Shown: positions 25,103 through 34,162, counted from the stretch's first letter. The stretch: DNA of 64,000 nucleotides from Firm-13 sp964617375 (GCA_964617375.1 CAZTXQ010000013.1:1-64000), one strand, 5' to 3'. Notes: generated from the sequence alone by a model not told the origin. Numbers and translations: made by a program.

Positions 25103-25752
25103 CAGTTAAAGCGGTACTTTTTGATATGGACGGCGTCCTTCTGGACAGCGAGCCGTTTCACGATGAAACCAACCTGATTCTACTCCGGAAGTATGGCGTC
25201 GAAGCGGACAAATCGGTTACCAACCCGTATATCGGGAGAACCAGCACCGAGCTTTGGACCGCGCTGAAGGAGCGTTTTCATCTTCCGGTGACTGTTGAAG
25301 AACTGATTGAAGAGCAGTGGGCGATGAACATCCGGAATATTCCTTCTTCCGGTATCGGCCGCTCGGAGGGCCTCGATCCGCTTCTCGCATTCTTAAGCGA
25401 GAACAAGATCCGCTCGACGGTCGCTTCCTCCTCGCGCCGGGGCTTCGTTGAGGCCGTGCTGGAGCATCTGAAGCTTTCCGCGTATATGGAAGGCTATACA
25501 TGCGGCGAGGAAGTTGAGAAGAGCAAGCCCGAGCCGGATATCTTTCTTCTCGCCGCGCGAAAACTTGGCGTGAAGCCCGGGGAGTGCGTCGTGATCGAGG
25601 ACTCGACGGCGGGCGTGCGCGCGGGACTTGCCGCCGGCATGTTTACGATCGGATACGTAAATCCGACCAGTGAAGGGCAGGATGTCTCTCCCGCCGATCA
25701 AGTCGTAAAGCACCTTGCGGATGCCGTTCCAATTATCCGGGCGATGTCGTGA
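25099..25752 (+). CDS. HAD-superfamily hydrolase, beta-phosphoglucomutase-like
   Basis: A 217-residue HAD subfamily IA protein. Motif I is VLFDMDGVLLDSEP, with the nucleophile Asp and acid/base Asp; motif II is TVASSSRRGF; motif III/IV is KSKPEPDIF...VIEDSTAGVRAG. A helical cap domain lies between motifs I and II, as in beta-phosphoglucomutases and sugar-phosphate phosphatases. The substrate is unknown. Its ATG overlaps the stop of the pseudouridine synthase gene. Confidence 0.88.
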   Translation: MTVKAVLFDMDGVLLDSEPFHDETNLILLRKYGVEADKSVTNPYIGRTSTELWTALKERFHLPVTVEELIEEQWAMNIRNIPSSGIGRSEGLDPLLAFLSENKIRSTVASSSRRGFVEAVLEHLKLSAYMEGYTCGEEVEKSKPEPDIFLLAARKLGVKPGECVVIEDSTAGVRAGLAAGMFTIGYVNPTSEGQDVSPADQVVKHLADAVPIIRAMS

Positions 25753-25926
25753 AGCATCTTTTCGATGCGTGCCTGTTATCCGGGCGCGCATGAATCCGTG
25801 ATGCGCGTGAAGAGTTGCTTTTCGAGCGCATGCGCGAAAATGTGATTTTCCGAGCATGAATAAGCGAGAATAATGGCGAAATCAGGCGAATACCGTAAAA
25901 TCTTTTCGCTATTTTGAAATGAGTGC
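25753..25926. other. Intergenic region upstream of the rplM promoter
   Basis: No gene is supported. It contains a CGAAAAT/ATTTTCG inverted repeat and several near-copies of the CGCGAAAA word that is common throughout the window. Confidence 0.4.
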
Positions 25927-25955
25927 TTGACAGATCCTTTGTGCCCTATTATGAT
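25927..25955 (+). promoter_or_regulatory. Promoter of rplM-rpsI
   Basis: TTGACA (25927-25932), 17 bp, TATGAT (25950-25955), near consensus. Confidence 0.88.
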
Positions 25956-25961
25956 GATGAA

Positions 25962-26000
25962 GCACTTTACACGGGTGTCTTTATGCCCGTGCTTTTATGA
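25962..26000 (+). promoter_or_regulatory. Hairpin in the rplM leader, possible L13-leader autoregulation
   Basis: CACGGG (25970-25975) pairs with CCCGTG (25986-25991), followed by CTTTTATG, close to the predicted transcript start. L13 leaders that bind their own protein are known in Bacillota. The position fits, but I cannot confirm the structural consensus. Confidence 0.4.
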
Positions 26001-26026
26001 AAGAAACAGGAGGACAAATATCCGAT

Positions 26027-26461
26027 ATGAAGACGTATGTTGCTAAACCCGCGGAAATCGAGAGAAAATGGTACGTCGTCGATGCTGACGGCAAGACTCT
26101 CGGACGTCTCGCCAGTGAAGTCGCGAAGATTCTTCGCGGCAAGAACAAGCCGACGTATACACCTTTTGAAGATACAGGCGATAACGTGATCGTGATCAAC
26201 GCCGCAAAGCTGGTTCTTACCGGCAATAAGCTTGACCAGAAGTTCTATCGCTACCACACGCTCTATGCGGGCGGCCTTAGAGAGACCAGCTATCGCAAGC
26301 TGATGGCGACAAGGCCCGAGAAGGCTTTTGAGCTTGCTATCAAGGGAATGCTTCCCAAGAATGCTATGGGCCGTCAAATGTTCAAGAAGCTTCACGTCTA
26401 TGCGGGAGCCGAGCATGAGCAGGCCGCACAGAAGCCCGAAGTTCTGACAATCAACGTATAA
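26027..26461 (+). CDS. rplM: Ribosomal protein uL13
   Basis: A 144-residue large-subunit ribosomal protein. Recognisable segments are KWYVVDADGKTLGRLAS, DNVIVINAAKLVLTGNK, YRYHTLYAGGLRE and AIKGMLPKNAMGRQMFKKL, all conserved in L13. AGGAGG lies 13 nt before the ATG, which is long. No closer ATG/GTG/TTG exists in frame. It is followed 22 nt later by rpsI, the usual pairing. Confidence 0.97.
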   Translation: MKTYVAKPAEIERKWYVVDADGKTLGRLASEVAKILRGKNKPTYTPFEDTGDNVIVINAAKLVLTGNKLDQKFYRYHTLYAGGLRETSYRKLMATRPEKAFELAIKGMLPKNAMGRQMFKKLHVYAGAEHEQAAQKPEVLTINV

Positions 26462-26483
26462 GAGAGGGAGGACTTAAAGTAAA

Positions 26484-26891
26484 ATGGTTAAGAAATCTAC
26501 CAAAGTTTATTTCTATGGTACCGGACGTCGTAAGAACGCCGTAGCATGCGTTCGCATGGTTCCCGGAACAGGCGTTATTACTGTAAACGACAGAGACATC
26601 GATGATTATTTCGGTCTCGAGACCTTAAAGCTTATCGTTCGTCAGCCTCTCGCAGCTACGGCTACCGAAGGCAAGTTTGACCTGATCTGCAAGGCCGTCG
26701 GCGGCGGTATCTCCGGTCAGGCCGGAGCGATCCGTCACGGACTGTCCCGCGCGCTTGTCAAGGCAGACGAAGAAGCCTATAAAGCCATCCTGAAGAAGGC
26801 CGGTTTCCTTACCCGCGATTCGCGCATGAAGGAAAGAAAGAAGCCGGGTCTCAAGAAGGCAAGAAAAGCGTCCCAGTTCTCCAAGCGTTAA
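26484..26891 (+). CDS. rpsI: Ribosomal protein uS9
   Basis: A 135-residue small-subunit protein. It begins with YGTGRRKNAVACVRMVPGTG and ends with the invariant SQFSKR tail, whose last residues reach the ribosomal P site. GGGAGG precedes the ATG. Cotranscribed with rplM and followed by a terminator. Confidence 0.97.
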   Translation: MVKKSTKVYFYGTGRRKNAVACVRMVPGTGVITVNDRDIDDYFGLETLKLIVRQPLAATATEGKFDLICKAVGGGISGQAGAIRHGLSRALVKADEEAYKAILKKAGFLTRDSRMKERKKPGLKKARKASQFSKR

Positions 26892-26985
26892 TCTTAACGC
26901 GCCGTGCTTTCGTATTCGACGTTTTATAGCGGCGATACGGATCCCAAGCTGCGGACTTGCAATTCAACGTATCTTGTAACAGCTT

Positions 26986-27036
26986 ACGCGGCGCATCCGT
27001 CCTTTGGGGCAGGGTGCGCCGTGTTTTCGTTTTTTG
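26986..27036 (+). terminator. Terminator of rplM-rpsI
   Basis: A 13-bp stem, 26986-26998 with 27012-27024 (a few wobble pairs), is followed by TTTTCGTTTTTT. Confidence 0.85.
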
Positions 27037-27052
27037 AAAGTGAGGCTTCTTT

Positions 27053-28390
27053 GTGATTGTACTGGTTCATGCCCGCCTTCTTACAATGGATGGCCGGGGA
27101 ATAATAGAAGATGGTTTTATAGCGGCCGATAACGGAGTGATTCTCGAAGTCGGACCGACAGAGATGCTTCCCACCGGCAAAGAGTGGGAGTCGAAGAAGT
27201 GGAGCGAGAGCGATGTCGTCGTCGATGCCGGCGGCGGATGGGTTCTGCCGGGCTTTATCGATGCGCATTCCCATATCGGACTGTTTGACGACAGTCTCGA
27301 TCTTGAGGGCAGCGACGGCAATGAGTTGACGGATCCGATCACGCCGTATCTTAGGGCTATCGACGGCATTCACAACGCGGATGTCTGTTTTCGCGAAGCC
27401 TACGAAGCGGGTGTGTCTGTCGTCATGACAGGTCCCGGAAGCGGCAATGTGATGGGCGGACAGTTCGCGCTGCTCCGCACATACGAGCGCACGGTTGACC
27501 GCGCTGTCATTGCGGAGCCGGGCGCACAGAAGGCCGCGTTCGGAGAGAACCCCAAGCGTGTATACGGCCAGGATAAGAAGTCACCGTCGACCCGTATGGG
27601 TATCGCCGGGCTCCTTAGGGACACGCTTTTCGCGACGCTTGAGTATGCGGAGAAACTCGACATATACCGCACGAAAATGACGGAATATGAAGAGGCAAAG
27701 GCAAGCGGAGATGAGGATGCGCCGGAACGCCCGGACAAGCCGGATTTCGACTTCGAAGCGGAATCCCTGCTTTCGGTCGTGACCGGAAGGCTCCCGCTGA
27801 AGATTCACGCGCACCGCCAGGACGATATCCTGACGGCCGTGCGTATCTGCAACGAATTCGGCGTCACCTATACGCTCGAGCACTGTACCGAAGGGCATCT
27901 GATTGCCGATGTACTGTATGACGAATACGTCGCAGGCCTTGAGCCCGGCCGCGGTACCGGAAACCGTGAGGCCAAGGGCGGCAGACTCCTTGGTATTGTC
28001 GTCGGACCGATTATCGGAGACCGAAGCAAGCCGGAACTGTCGCATCTGATGCCGGAGACCGCAGAACGGCTCCGGAGAACCGGTCTTCCCGTCGCGATCA
28101 TGACCGATCACCCGTGTGTGCCGGAACAGTATCTCGCGACTTCGGCGGCGCTCGCCGTCAAGGCCGGTATGCCGTATGAAGCCGCTCTCCGGGCGATTAC
28201 GTCAACCGCCGCGGAAATTCTTGGAATATCCGATTGTTTCGGTAGTCTCACGGTTGGCAAAACCGCCGATTTCACGCTGTTCACAGGCGATCCTTTCGAT
28301 TATCGGAGCCGCGTACGGTTGTTCGTCGGAGGCGGTGCCGTAAGATATGATCCGGAAAGCCTCTGCTCCGGTGCGAAGGAACGCGTATGA
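27053..28390 (+). CDS. Imidazolonepropionase-like amidohydrolase
   Basis: A 445-residue metal-dependent hydrolase (COG1228 type). The N-terminal beta sandwich leads to GFIDAHSHIG with the HxH metal pair (about residues 72 and 74). Later ligand-like motifs are KIHAHR, LEHC and IMTDHP, and it ends with VGKTADFTLFTGDPF, typical of the family. Members hydrolyse cyclic amides, dipeptides or similar compounds; the substrate here is unknown. The start is GTG at 27053, with GAGG upstream. It overlaps tsaE by 4 nt and so heads the amidohydrolase-tsaE-tsaB-rimI unit. Confidence 0.88.
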   Translation: MIVLVHARLLTMDGRGIIEDGFIAADNGVILEVGPTEMLPTGKEWESKKWSESDVVVDAGGGWVLPGFIDAHSHIGLFDDSLDLEGSDGNELTDPITPYLRAIDGIHNADVCFREAYEAGVSVVMTGPGSGNVMGGQFALLRTYERTVDRAVIAEPGAQKAAFGENPKRVYGQDKKSPSTRMGIAGLLRDTLFATLEYAEKLDIYRTKMTEYEEAKASGDEDAPERPDKPDFDFEAESLLSVVTGRLPLKIHAHRQDDILTAVRICNEFGVTYTLEHCTEGHLIADVLYDEYVAGLEPGRGTGNREAKGGRLLGIVVGPIIGDRSKPELSHLMPETAERLRRTGLPVAIMTDHPCVPEQYLATSAALAVKAGMPYEAALRAITSTAAEILGISDCFGSLTVGKTADFTLFTGDPFDYRSRVRLFVGGGAVRYDPESLCSGAKERV

Positions 28391-28896
28391 CCGTATCCGC
28401 ACCGCTGATTCTGGAGTCCCGATCGACGGAAGCCACCGAACGGATCGGCTCCGAGCTTGCGCTGTTTCTTAGCCCGGGCGATGTCATAACGCTCGACGGA
28501 GACTTAGGCGCCGGCAAGACGGCCTTTACCCGCGGACTTGCGCGGGGGCTCGGACTGTCTTCGCCGATCGCGAGCCCGACGTTTACGATTGTTTCGGAGC
28601 ATTTGGCCGACCGGGAAGACCGGCTGTCGCTCTTCCATTTCGACGTTTACCGGCTCTCGGACGCGGACGATTTTCTCGATTCGGGGCTGGACGAATATCT
28701 CTACCGGGACGGTATCAGCGTCCTTGAGTGGGGGGAGATTGTAGCCGGCGCCCTGCCGGAAGACGTGATCCGGATTACCCTGACCGGCACCGGAGACACG
28801 CGGACGATCCGTCTGACCGTTCCGGAAAAGAAGCTTCCGATCCTGGCCGGCCTACGTGGGGCGCTTATGGGAATCCCCGATATTCTTATCCTGTAA
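28387..28896 (+). CDS. tsaE: tRNA threonylcarbamoyladenosine biosynthesis ATPase TsaE
   Basis: A 169-residue P-loop ATPase that, with TsaB and TsaD, makes the t6A37 modification of ANN-decoding tRNAs. The Walker A motif GDLGAGKTAFTRGLARGLG lies at about residues 38-56. SPTFTIVSEH and FHFDVYRL are the other conserved TsaE segments, and VLEWGE lies near the C terminus. The C-terminal tail is somewhat longer than usual. The ATG overlaps the amidohydrolase stop; tsaB follows after 41 bp. Confidence 0.93.
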   Translation: MTVSAPLILESRSTEATERIGSELALFLSPGDVITLDGDLGAGKTAFTRGLARGLGLSSPIASPTFTIVSEHLADREDRLSLFHFDVYRLSDADDFLDSGLDEYLYRDGISVLEWGEIVAGALPEDVIRITLTGTGDTRTIRLTVPEKKLPILAGLRGALMGIPDILIL

Positions 28897-28937
28897 TGAC
28901 TTCCGGCCTTATAAAGAGTTGTATGAAGGAGAACGGT

Positions 28938-29675
28938 ATGTTGATATTAGCTGCGGATACATCGGGTTCGGCCTGTTCGGTCTGCCTTTTCGAGAACGGG
29001 AGAGTCCTTGCGGAATCGTTTCTCTCGCTGGGGCTGACACATTCCCAGACGTTTATGCCGATGGTGCATGAACTGATGGCGAGGAGCGGGCGTTCCTACC
29101 CCGAGCTCGACGCGTTTGCCTGCACGGTCGGTCCCGGCTCTTTTACCGGAATCCGTATCGGCGTCAGCGCCGTGAAGGCCATGGCGGCCGTCGCGGAGAA
29201 GCCCGCAGTGCCGGTGTCGAGCCTTAGGGCGCTCGCGTTTCCGTTCCTTGCCGAGCCGAAGACGCTGGTCGTTCCGATGACCGACGCGAGAAACCGCCGC
29301 GTGTTCTCGACGGCTTATTACGAAGGACGGGAGATTATGCCGGAAGAGGCGAGGGACATCGGCGAGCTCTCGCGCCTGATCGGGGAATGGTCTTCGGAGA
29401 ATACGGCCGGTCCTTTGCGGATGCGGCTTTGCGGAGATGCTGCGCGCCTCTACGCCGAAGAGCCGGAATTCGCGGACGCGGTCGGGGCCGGTCTGTTCGG
29501 AAGTGAGATTCAGCCGCGTTCGGTCGCTTTTCTGGCTGCGGAGAGCCTGCAGGCGCTTCTTCCCGATCAACGCCCGGAAGAGATTTTTTCCGCCGGGGCA
29601 CTGCGTCCGGCGTACCGCGCGAAAACCTCCGCGGAGCGCATGTTTCCGAATGCGAAGGTGCCCGCCGTTGAGTGA
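28938..29675 (+). CDS. tsaB: tRNA threonylcarbamoyladenosine biosynthesis protein TsaB
   Basis: A 245-residue ASKHA-fold protein that scaffolds TsaD in t6A synthesis. It begins LILAADTSGSACSVCL and has the family hallmark TVGPGSFTGIRIGVSAVKAMA. VVPMTDARNRRVF is also conserved. The ATG at 28938 has AAGGAG upstream; the frame runs further 5' into tsaE but without a site. It overlaps rimI by 8 nt. TsaD is not in this window. Confidence 0.93.
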   Translation: MLILAADTSGSACSVCLFENGRVLAESFLSLGLTHSQTFMPMVHELMARSGRSYPELDAFACTVGPGSFTGIRIGVSAVKAMAAVAEKPAVPVSSLRALAFPFLAEPKTLVVPMTDARNRRVFSTAYYEGREIMPEEARDIGELSRLIGEWSSENTAGPLRMRLCGDAARLYAEEPEFADAVGAGLFGSEIQPRSVAFLAAESLQALLPDQRPEEIFSAGALRPAYRAKTSAERMFPNAKVPAVE

Positions 29676-30129
29676 GTATTTTGTTTCGGAAGCGACTTTG
29701 GAGGACGTGCCGCGGCTGTATGAGATCGAGTGTGCGTCTTTTTCCGAGCCCTGGAGCGAGAATTCCCTTGCGGAATTTATCGTGAACCGGGAGATGCGCT
29801 TCTGTCTTGCGGCCAGGGAAGACGGTTCTCCCGGCGCGAAGATTCTGGGATACGTCGGATTCCAGTATGTGCTGGACGAGGGAGAGATCGCGAATCTTGC
29901 GGTCGATCCGGACTGCCGCGGAAAGGGCGTCGGATTCGCACTTCTTGAGGCGCTGGCGCGCGAGTGCCAAAGACGTAAGATCCGCATGATTCATCTCGAG
30001 GTCAGGCCTTCGAATGCCGGCGCTTTGTCGCTTTACCGGAAATGTGGATTCGAGGAGGCAGGCCGCCGTCGCGGATATTATGCCGATACGGGTGAAGATG
30101 CACTGCTGATGACCCGCAGGCTCATGTGA
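29668..30129 (+). CDS. rimI: Ribosomal-protein-alanine N-acetyltransferase RimI
   Basis: A 153-residue GNAT acetyltransferase. The acetyl-CoA loop is DPDCRGKGVGFALLEAL, preceded by GEIANLAV, and it ends with VRPSNAGALSLYRKCGFEEAGRRRGYY broken into its usual parts, matching RimI, which acetylates the N terminus of ribosomal protein S18. The start is TTG at 29668, with GAAGGTG upstream, inside the 3' end of tsaB. The tsaE-tsaB-rimI order is common in Bacillota. Confidence 0.9.
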   Translation: MSEYFVSEATLEDVPRLYEIECASFSEPWSENSLAEFIVNREMRFCLAAREDGSPGAKILGYVGFQYVLDEGEIANLAVDPDCRGKGVGFALLEALARECQRRKIRMIHLEVRPSNAGALSLYRKCGFEEAGRRRGYYADTGEDALLMTRRLM

Positions 30130-30208
30130 AAATCACAAATAATGATAGGTATCAGGGCCACTGTACCTTTGGAAATGTCTAAAAATAGCGCGAAACGTTG
30201 CGTGTTTA

Positions 30209-30237
30209 TTGACAGAGCGAAAAGCAGTCCATATACT
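30209..30237 (+). promoter_or_regulatory. Promoter of the crh-like-uvrC unit
   Basis: TTGACA (30209-30214), 17 bp, TATACT (30232-30237). A small hairpin AGTGC-GCGA-GCACT (30257-30270) lies directly before the AAGGAGG site. Confidence 0.85.
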
Positions 30238-30286
30238 TGTCTTATTGTAATGTTTTAGTGCGCGAGCACTATAAGGAGGATTTGAA

Positions 30287-30550
30287 ATGGTTTCTCAAAC
30301 CGTTGTTTTTCAGTGTGACGAAGCTCTCCAGATGAAAGCTGTCGCTGTTTTGATCCAGAAGGCTTCTTCTTACAGAAGCAGCATCTACCTGAGCCGAAGC
30401 GGACGCCGCGCGAATGCCAAGAGCCTCCTTGGAGTCATGTCTCTGGGCATAGAGAATGCCGCCGAGATTGAGATTACGGCAGACGGCGAAGACCAGCAGG
30501 ATGCTCTGAAGGCTCTCGTTACGTATTTGGAGAATCCGAGTGCCGTATGA
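30287..30550 (+). CDS. Crh-like HPr paralogue lacking the phospho-His
   Basis: An 87-residue HPr-fold protein. Residue 15, the EI-phosphorylated His of HPr, is Gln here (EALQMKAVAVLIQKAS), and residue 17, usually Arg, is Lys. The regulatory Ser46 is kept in NAKSLLGVMSLG. This is the combination that defines Crh in Bacillus, where Ser46 phosphorylation by HPr kinase lets it assist CcpA in carbon catabolite repression but it cannot carry sugar-uptake phosphate. A strong site and promoter lie upstream. It overlaps uvrC by 4 nt. Whether HPr kinase phosphorylates it is inference. Confidence 0.85.
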   Translation: MVSQTVVFQCDEALQMKAVAVLIQKASSYRSSIYLSRSGRRANAKSLLGVMSLGIENAAEIEITADGEDQQDALKALVTYLENPSAV

Positions 30551-32427
30551 GTTCCGGTGAATCCGTATTTGATGCCCGATTGGATGTAGTTCCGACGAGC
30601 CCGGGTGTGTACCTGATGAAGGACGCCTCGGGTTCTGTTATTTATGTGGGAAAAGCCAAGATCTTACGAAACCGCCTCAAGAGTTATTTCTGCAAGAATC
30701 CGGCGGGCGGCGATAAGGTTCTCGCGATGATTTCCCATATTGCCGACTTCGAGTATATCGTGGTTTCCAACGAACTTGAATCGCTTCTGCTCGAAAGCAA
30801 TCTGATCAAGAGGTACCATCCCCACTATAATATTCTGCTCCGGGACGACAAGGGATACCCGTACGTCTGCATCACGATGCAGGACGAATATCCGCGGATC
30901 TTCAAGTCTTTCCGGATCGGACCCGATAAGGCGCAGGGAGCCAGATACTTCGGCCCGTTTATGGGAGGAGATCTGTACAAAGCCCTTGTCACACTCCGCG
31001 ATATTTTCCCGACAAAGACCTGCCGCAGGGTGCTTCCCCGCGACGTCGGCAAAGAGCGTCCCTGTCTTAACTACCACATCGGCCGTTGTGTCGCACCGTG
31101 CCGCGGCGATGTCCCGGCCTCCGAGTATCGCGCGGTCATGGAGGATATCTGCCGCTTTTTCGAAGGAAAATATGACGGAATTCAAAAGGAACTGACAGAG
31201 AAAATGACGGCTGCCTCGGACAGAGAAGATTTCGAAAGTGCCGTGCTCTACCGGGATCGCCTTAAATCGCTCGAAAAAATCATGGAATCCCAGAAGGTTT
31301 CGCTGCAGCACGAGACGGATCAGGATGTCGTCGGGATCGCAAGAGACGCAGGCGAGATCTCGGTCCGGAAGCTCGAGGTGCGGTCCGGCCGCATCATCGG
31401 GGCGCTCACGTTCTTTTTCCCTGACCGCGGTGAAGGCGATGACGAGATCCTGTCGGCCTTTGTCGAGCAACATTATCCCGACGCCGCCGTCATACCGCCC
31501 GAGATTGTCGTTCCGGCCATTCCGGCGGAAGAGGACACGCTGAAGGAGTTCCTGCACGGCCTTTCGGGCCGGAAGACCATTTTTCGCGTACCGCAGCGGG
31601 GCGACGGCGTGCGCCTTCTCAAGATGGCGGCGGACAACGCGCGGGAGGCCCTCCTCCGGAGAATTCTCCGCGTCGGCGATTCCGAGAAGGCACTTGCCAT
31701 GGCTCTGGAGAATCTTGCCGCACAGACCGGACTTCCGGCGCTGCCCGCGAGAATCGAGGCGTACGACATATCCAATCTCGGTTCGGATGACCAGTGCGCA
31801 GGCATGGTCGTGTTCCGGGACGGACGCCCCGACCGCACCGCATACCGGCTTTTCAAGATCAAGCGGCAGGAAGACCAGGACGATTACGGCGCGATGCGGG
31901 AAGTGCTGAAGAGACGTTTCGCACGTGCCGGCGACGAGGAATTTGCGCGGCTCCCGGATCTGGTCCTGATGGACGGCGGTCTGCAGCATGTTCTTCTCGG
32001 GGATGCCATTCTAAGGGAAGAACATCTGGAAGACAAAATCCGTATCGCCGGAATGGTGAAAGACAACCGGCACAGGACACGCGGTCTCGTCCTTGCGGAC
32101 GGCAGCGTTCTGGAGCTTGCCGAAACCGCTCCGTCCGATGAGAACAGCATGCTTCTTCTTCGGCTTCTGACGGCGATTCAGGACGAAACGCACCGGTTCG
32201 CGAACGCGTACCGGAAGAAACTGTCGAAGAAAAGAAATCTGTCCTTTAAGCTTGAATCCATAGAAGGCATAGGACCGGCGAAACGCAAGGCACTCTTAGA
32301 GCATTTCGGTACGATCGGCAAGATCATGAAGGCATCGCCGGAGGAACTTAAGGAAACGCCGCTTCTTTCGGATGCCAATGCACAGGCCGTATACCGGCAT
32401 TTTCACAGAGAAGCGGGAGATATCTGA
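30547..32427 (+). CDS. uvrC: Excinuclease ABC subunit C
   Basis: A 626-residue nuclease that makes both incisions in nucleotide excision repair. The N-terminal GIY-YIG domain is visible as SPGVYLMKDASGSVIYVGKA; a UVR motif region lies near 200-240 (LTEKMTAASDREDFESAVLYRD in part). The C-terminal RNase-H-like endonuclease has AYDISNLGSDDQCAGMVVF and DLVLMDGG, and the end is a helix-hairpin-helix pair (ESIEGIGPAKRKALLEHFG). The length is normal. The start overlaps the crh-like stop, and the stop TGA overlaps the next ATG (TGATG), so three genes are translationally coupled. Confidence 0.96.
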   Translation: MSSGESVFDARLDVVPTSPGVYLMKDASGSVIYVGKAKILRNRLKSYFCKNPAGGDKVLAMISHIADFEYIVVSNELESLLLESNLIKRYHPHYNILLRDDKGYPYVCITMQDEYPRIFKSFRIGPDKAQGARYFGPFMGGDLYKALVTLRDIFPTKTCRRVLPRDVGKERPCLNYHIGRCVAPCRGDVPASEYRAVMEDICRFFEGKYDGIQKELTEKMTAASDREDFESAVLYRDRLKSLEKIMESQKVSLQHETDQDVVGIARDAGEISVRKLEVRSGRIIGALTFFFPDRGEGDDEILSAFVEQHYPDAAVIPPEIVVPAIPAEEDTLKEFLHGLSGRKTIFRVPQRGDGVRLLKMAADNAREALLRRILRVGDSEKALAMALENLAAQTGLPALPARIEAYDISNLGSDDQCAGMVVFRDGRPDRTAYRLFKIKRQEDQDDYGAMREVLKRRFARAGDEEFARLPDLVLMDGGLQHVLLGDAILREEHLEDKIRIAGMVKDNRHRTRGLVLADGSVLELAETAPSDENSMLLLRLLTAIQDETHRFANAYRKKLSKKRNLSFKLESIEGIGPAKRKALLEHFGTIGKIMKASPEELKETPLLSDANAQAVYRHFHREAGDI

Positions 32428-33134
32428 TGTCTATATTTGCAATCGCGGACCTTCACCTGTCACTTGGCACCGATAAACCGATGCACATCTTCGGTCAATC
32501 ATGGGAGAACCACGAAGAACGTATCCGCGAAGCCTGGACCGCAATGGTCGGAGAACAGGATACGGTGGTTGTTCCGGGCGATATATCCTGGGGCATGACG
32601 ATGGAGGAGGCGCTCCCCGATCTAGCCTTCCTCGACGCGCTTCCCGGCCGGAAAATTCTCTCGAAGGGTAACCACGACTACTGGTGGGGGACGATGGGGA
32701 AAGTCGAGAATTTCGCGGCGGAGCACGGCCTTTTTACACTCTCCTTCATGAAAAACAACGCGTATCTTGTCGAGGGACAGGCGATCTGCGGCTCTCGCGG
32801 ATGGCTTCTGCCGTCGGACCCCGAGTTCAAGAGCGCCGACCAGAACGTCTATATGCGCGAGGCTGCCCGCCTCGAGCGTTCTCTTTCAGAAGGAAGGGCT
32901 CTTTTCGCGGATGGGGAAGGGACGATTATTGCCGTCCTTCATTATCCTCCGATCCTCAAAACCCAGCACCGGTCCGAGTTTACCGACCTTCTCGAAAAAT
33001 ACGGCGTAAAAGTCTGCGTATACGGGCACCTTCATGGCAGAGGGCATCAGAAAGCGTTCGAAGGGATCAAAAACGGGGTCGAATACCGCCTCGCAGCGGG
33101 GGATTATATTTCCTTTAAACCGTTGCGGCTCTAA
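32427..33134 (+). CDS. Calcineurin-like metallophosphoesterase
   Basis: A 235-residue cytoplasmic phosphoesterase. The metal-binding motifs are in order: IADLHLS, VVPGDISWG, LSKGNHDYWW and VYGHLHG. This belongs to a group of small bacterial phosphoesterases of unknown substrate. Its ATG shares one base with the uvrC stop codon, so it belongs to the uvrC transcript. Confidence 0.88.
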   Translation: MSIFAIADLHLSLGTDKPMHIFGQSWENHEERIREAWTAMVGEQDTVVVPGDISWGMTMEEALPDLAFLDALPGRKILSKGNHDYWWGTMGKVENFAAEHGLFTLSFMKNNAYLVEGQAICGSRGWLLPSDPEFKSADQNVYMREAARLERSLSEGRALFADGEGTIIAVLHYPPILKTQHRSEFTDLLEKYGVKVCVYGHLHGRGHQKAFEGIKNGVEYRLAAGDYISFKPLRL

Positions 33135-33156
33135 GCGGGATCGGTCATTTCAGCAG

Positions 33157-33185
33157 TTGCGTGATTTTTGCGTCTGCGCTATAAT
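33157..33185 (+). promoter_or_regulatory. Promoter of the yicC-remA-gmk-rpoZ-glyQS block
   Basis: TTGCGT (33157-33162), 17 bp, TATAAT (33180-33185). Confidence 0.8.
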
Positions 33186-33247
33186 AAGGCACGCATGTCG
33201 AAGCGATGCTTTCGACACTTTTTCGCTCAGAGAGGAGCCCCCGATTT

Positions 33248-34135
33248 ATGGCTGAAAGCATGACCGGATATGGACGGGCCGACTGCATTTTTGATTCCAA
33301 ACGATACGTAATCGAGATCAAGTCCATCAATAACCGTTTTTGTGATGTTCAGACACGTATGCCCCGGACGCTGCTCTCTCTCGAACCTCAGATCCGCGAG
33401 CGGGTTACGGGTTCGCTTTTGCGCGGAAAGATTGATGTTTTTATCACGCTGGAGGATCAAGCCTTCGGCAACACACATGTCTCCGTCAACCTCACACTGG
33501 CAAACGCTTACTCCAGAGCCGTTTCCGATATCGCCAAGGAGACCGGACGCGAGGATACGGCGGGCGCCGATTTTATCGCGAAGTTTCCGGACGTGCTTAT
33601 AACCGAGTCCGTCGAGTGGACTCCGGATACGATTAAAGACGATCTCTTCCAGGCGCTCGGCATCGCAATCCATGAGATATCCGCAATGCGGCGTCTCGAA
33701 GGCGCAAGGCTCCTCGCCGATATTATGAATAAGGTCCAAAGTCTTGAAGAGATGCGCGGGAAGCTCGTCTTGCGGGCTCCGCTCGTACCGGCCGAATACC
33801 GCGCACGTCTGATTGCCCGGATGGACGAACTTCTGGGCGACAACTCCCCGATCGTCTTTGACGAGGGAAGGAAAGAAGCCGAGGTGGCTATTTTCGCGGA
33901 TAAGTGTGCGATCGACGAAGAGCTCGTGCGCCTTGAGAGTCATCTCGGGCAACTCCGGTCGACGCTCGAATCGGACGGCAGCATCGGCAAGAAGCTCGAC
34001 TTTATTCTTCAGGAAGTGAACCGCGAGATCAATACAATCGGTTCGAAGGCCAACGACATTACGACGACCAATCTGGTTCTGGATATGAAGACGGAACTCG
34101 AGAAGATCCGTGAGCAGATCCAGAATCTTGCATAA
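33248..34135 (+). CDS. YicC-family endoribonuclease
   Basis: A 295-residue protein with the YicC N-terminal signature AESMTGYGRADCIFD and the C-terminal DUF1732-type signature DFILQEVNREINTIGSKAND. YicC proteins are RNases reported to cleave small RNAs; in Bacillota the gene usually lies upstream of remA and gmk, exactly as here. The start at 33248 has GAGGAG upstream; the 14-residue upstream extension lacks a site. Probably the first gene of a five-gene transcript. Confidence 0.92.
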   Translation: MAESMTGYGRADCIFDSKRYVIEIKSINNRFCDVQTRMPRTLLSLEPQIRERVTGSLLRGKIDVFITLEDQAFGNTHVSVNLTLANAYSRAVSDIAKETGREDTAGADFIAKFPDVLITESVEWTPDTIKDDLFQALGIAIHEISAMRRLEGARLLADIMNKVQSLEEMRGKLVLRAPLVPAEYRARLIARMDELLGDNSPIVFDEGRKEAEVAIFADKCAIDEELVRLESHLGQLRSTLESDGSIGKKLDFILQEVNREINTIGSKANDITTTNLVLDMKTELEKIREQIQNLA

Positions 34136-34162
34136 CACTTTGAAGAGAGGGGATATGATTAC

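Noticed and set aside
30664..31989. 441-codon frame on the minus strand
   Set aside because: It is a shadow of uvrC, whose domains are complete.
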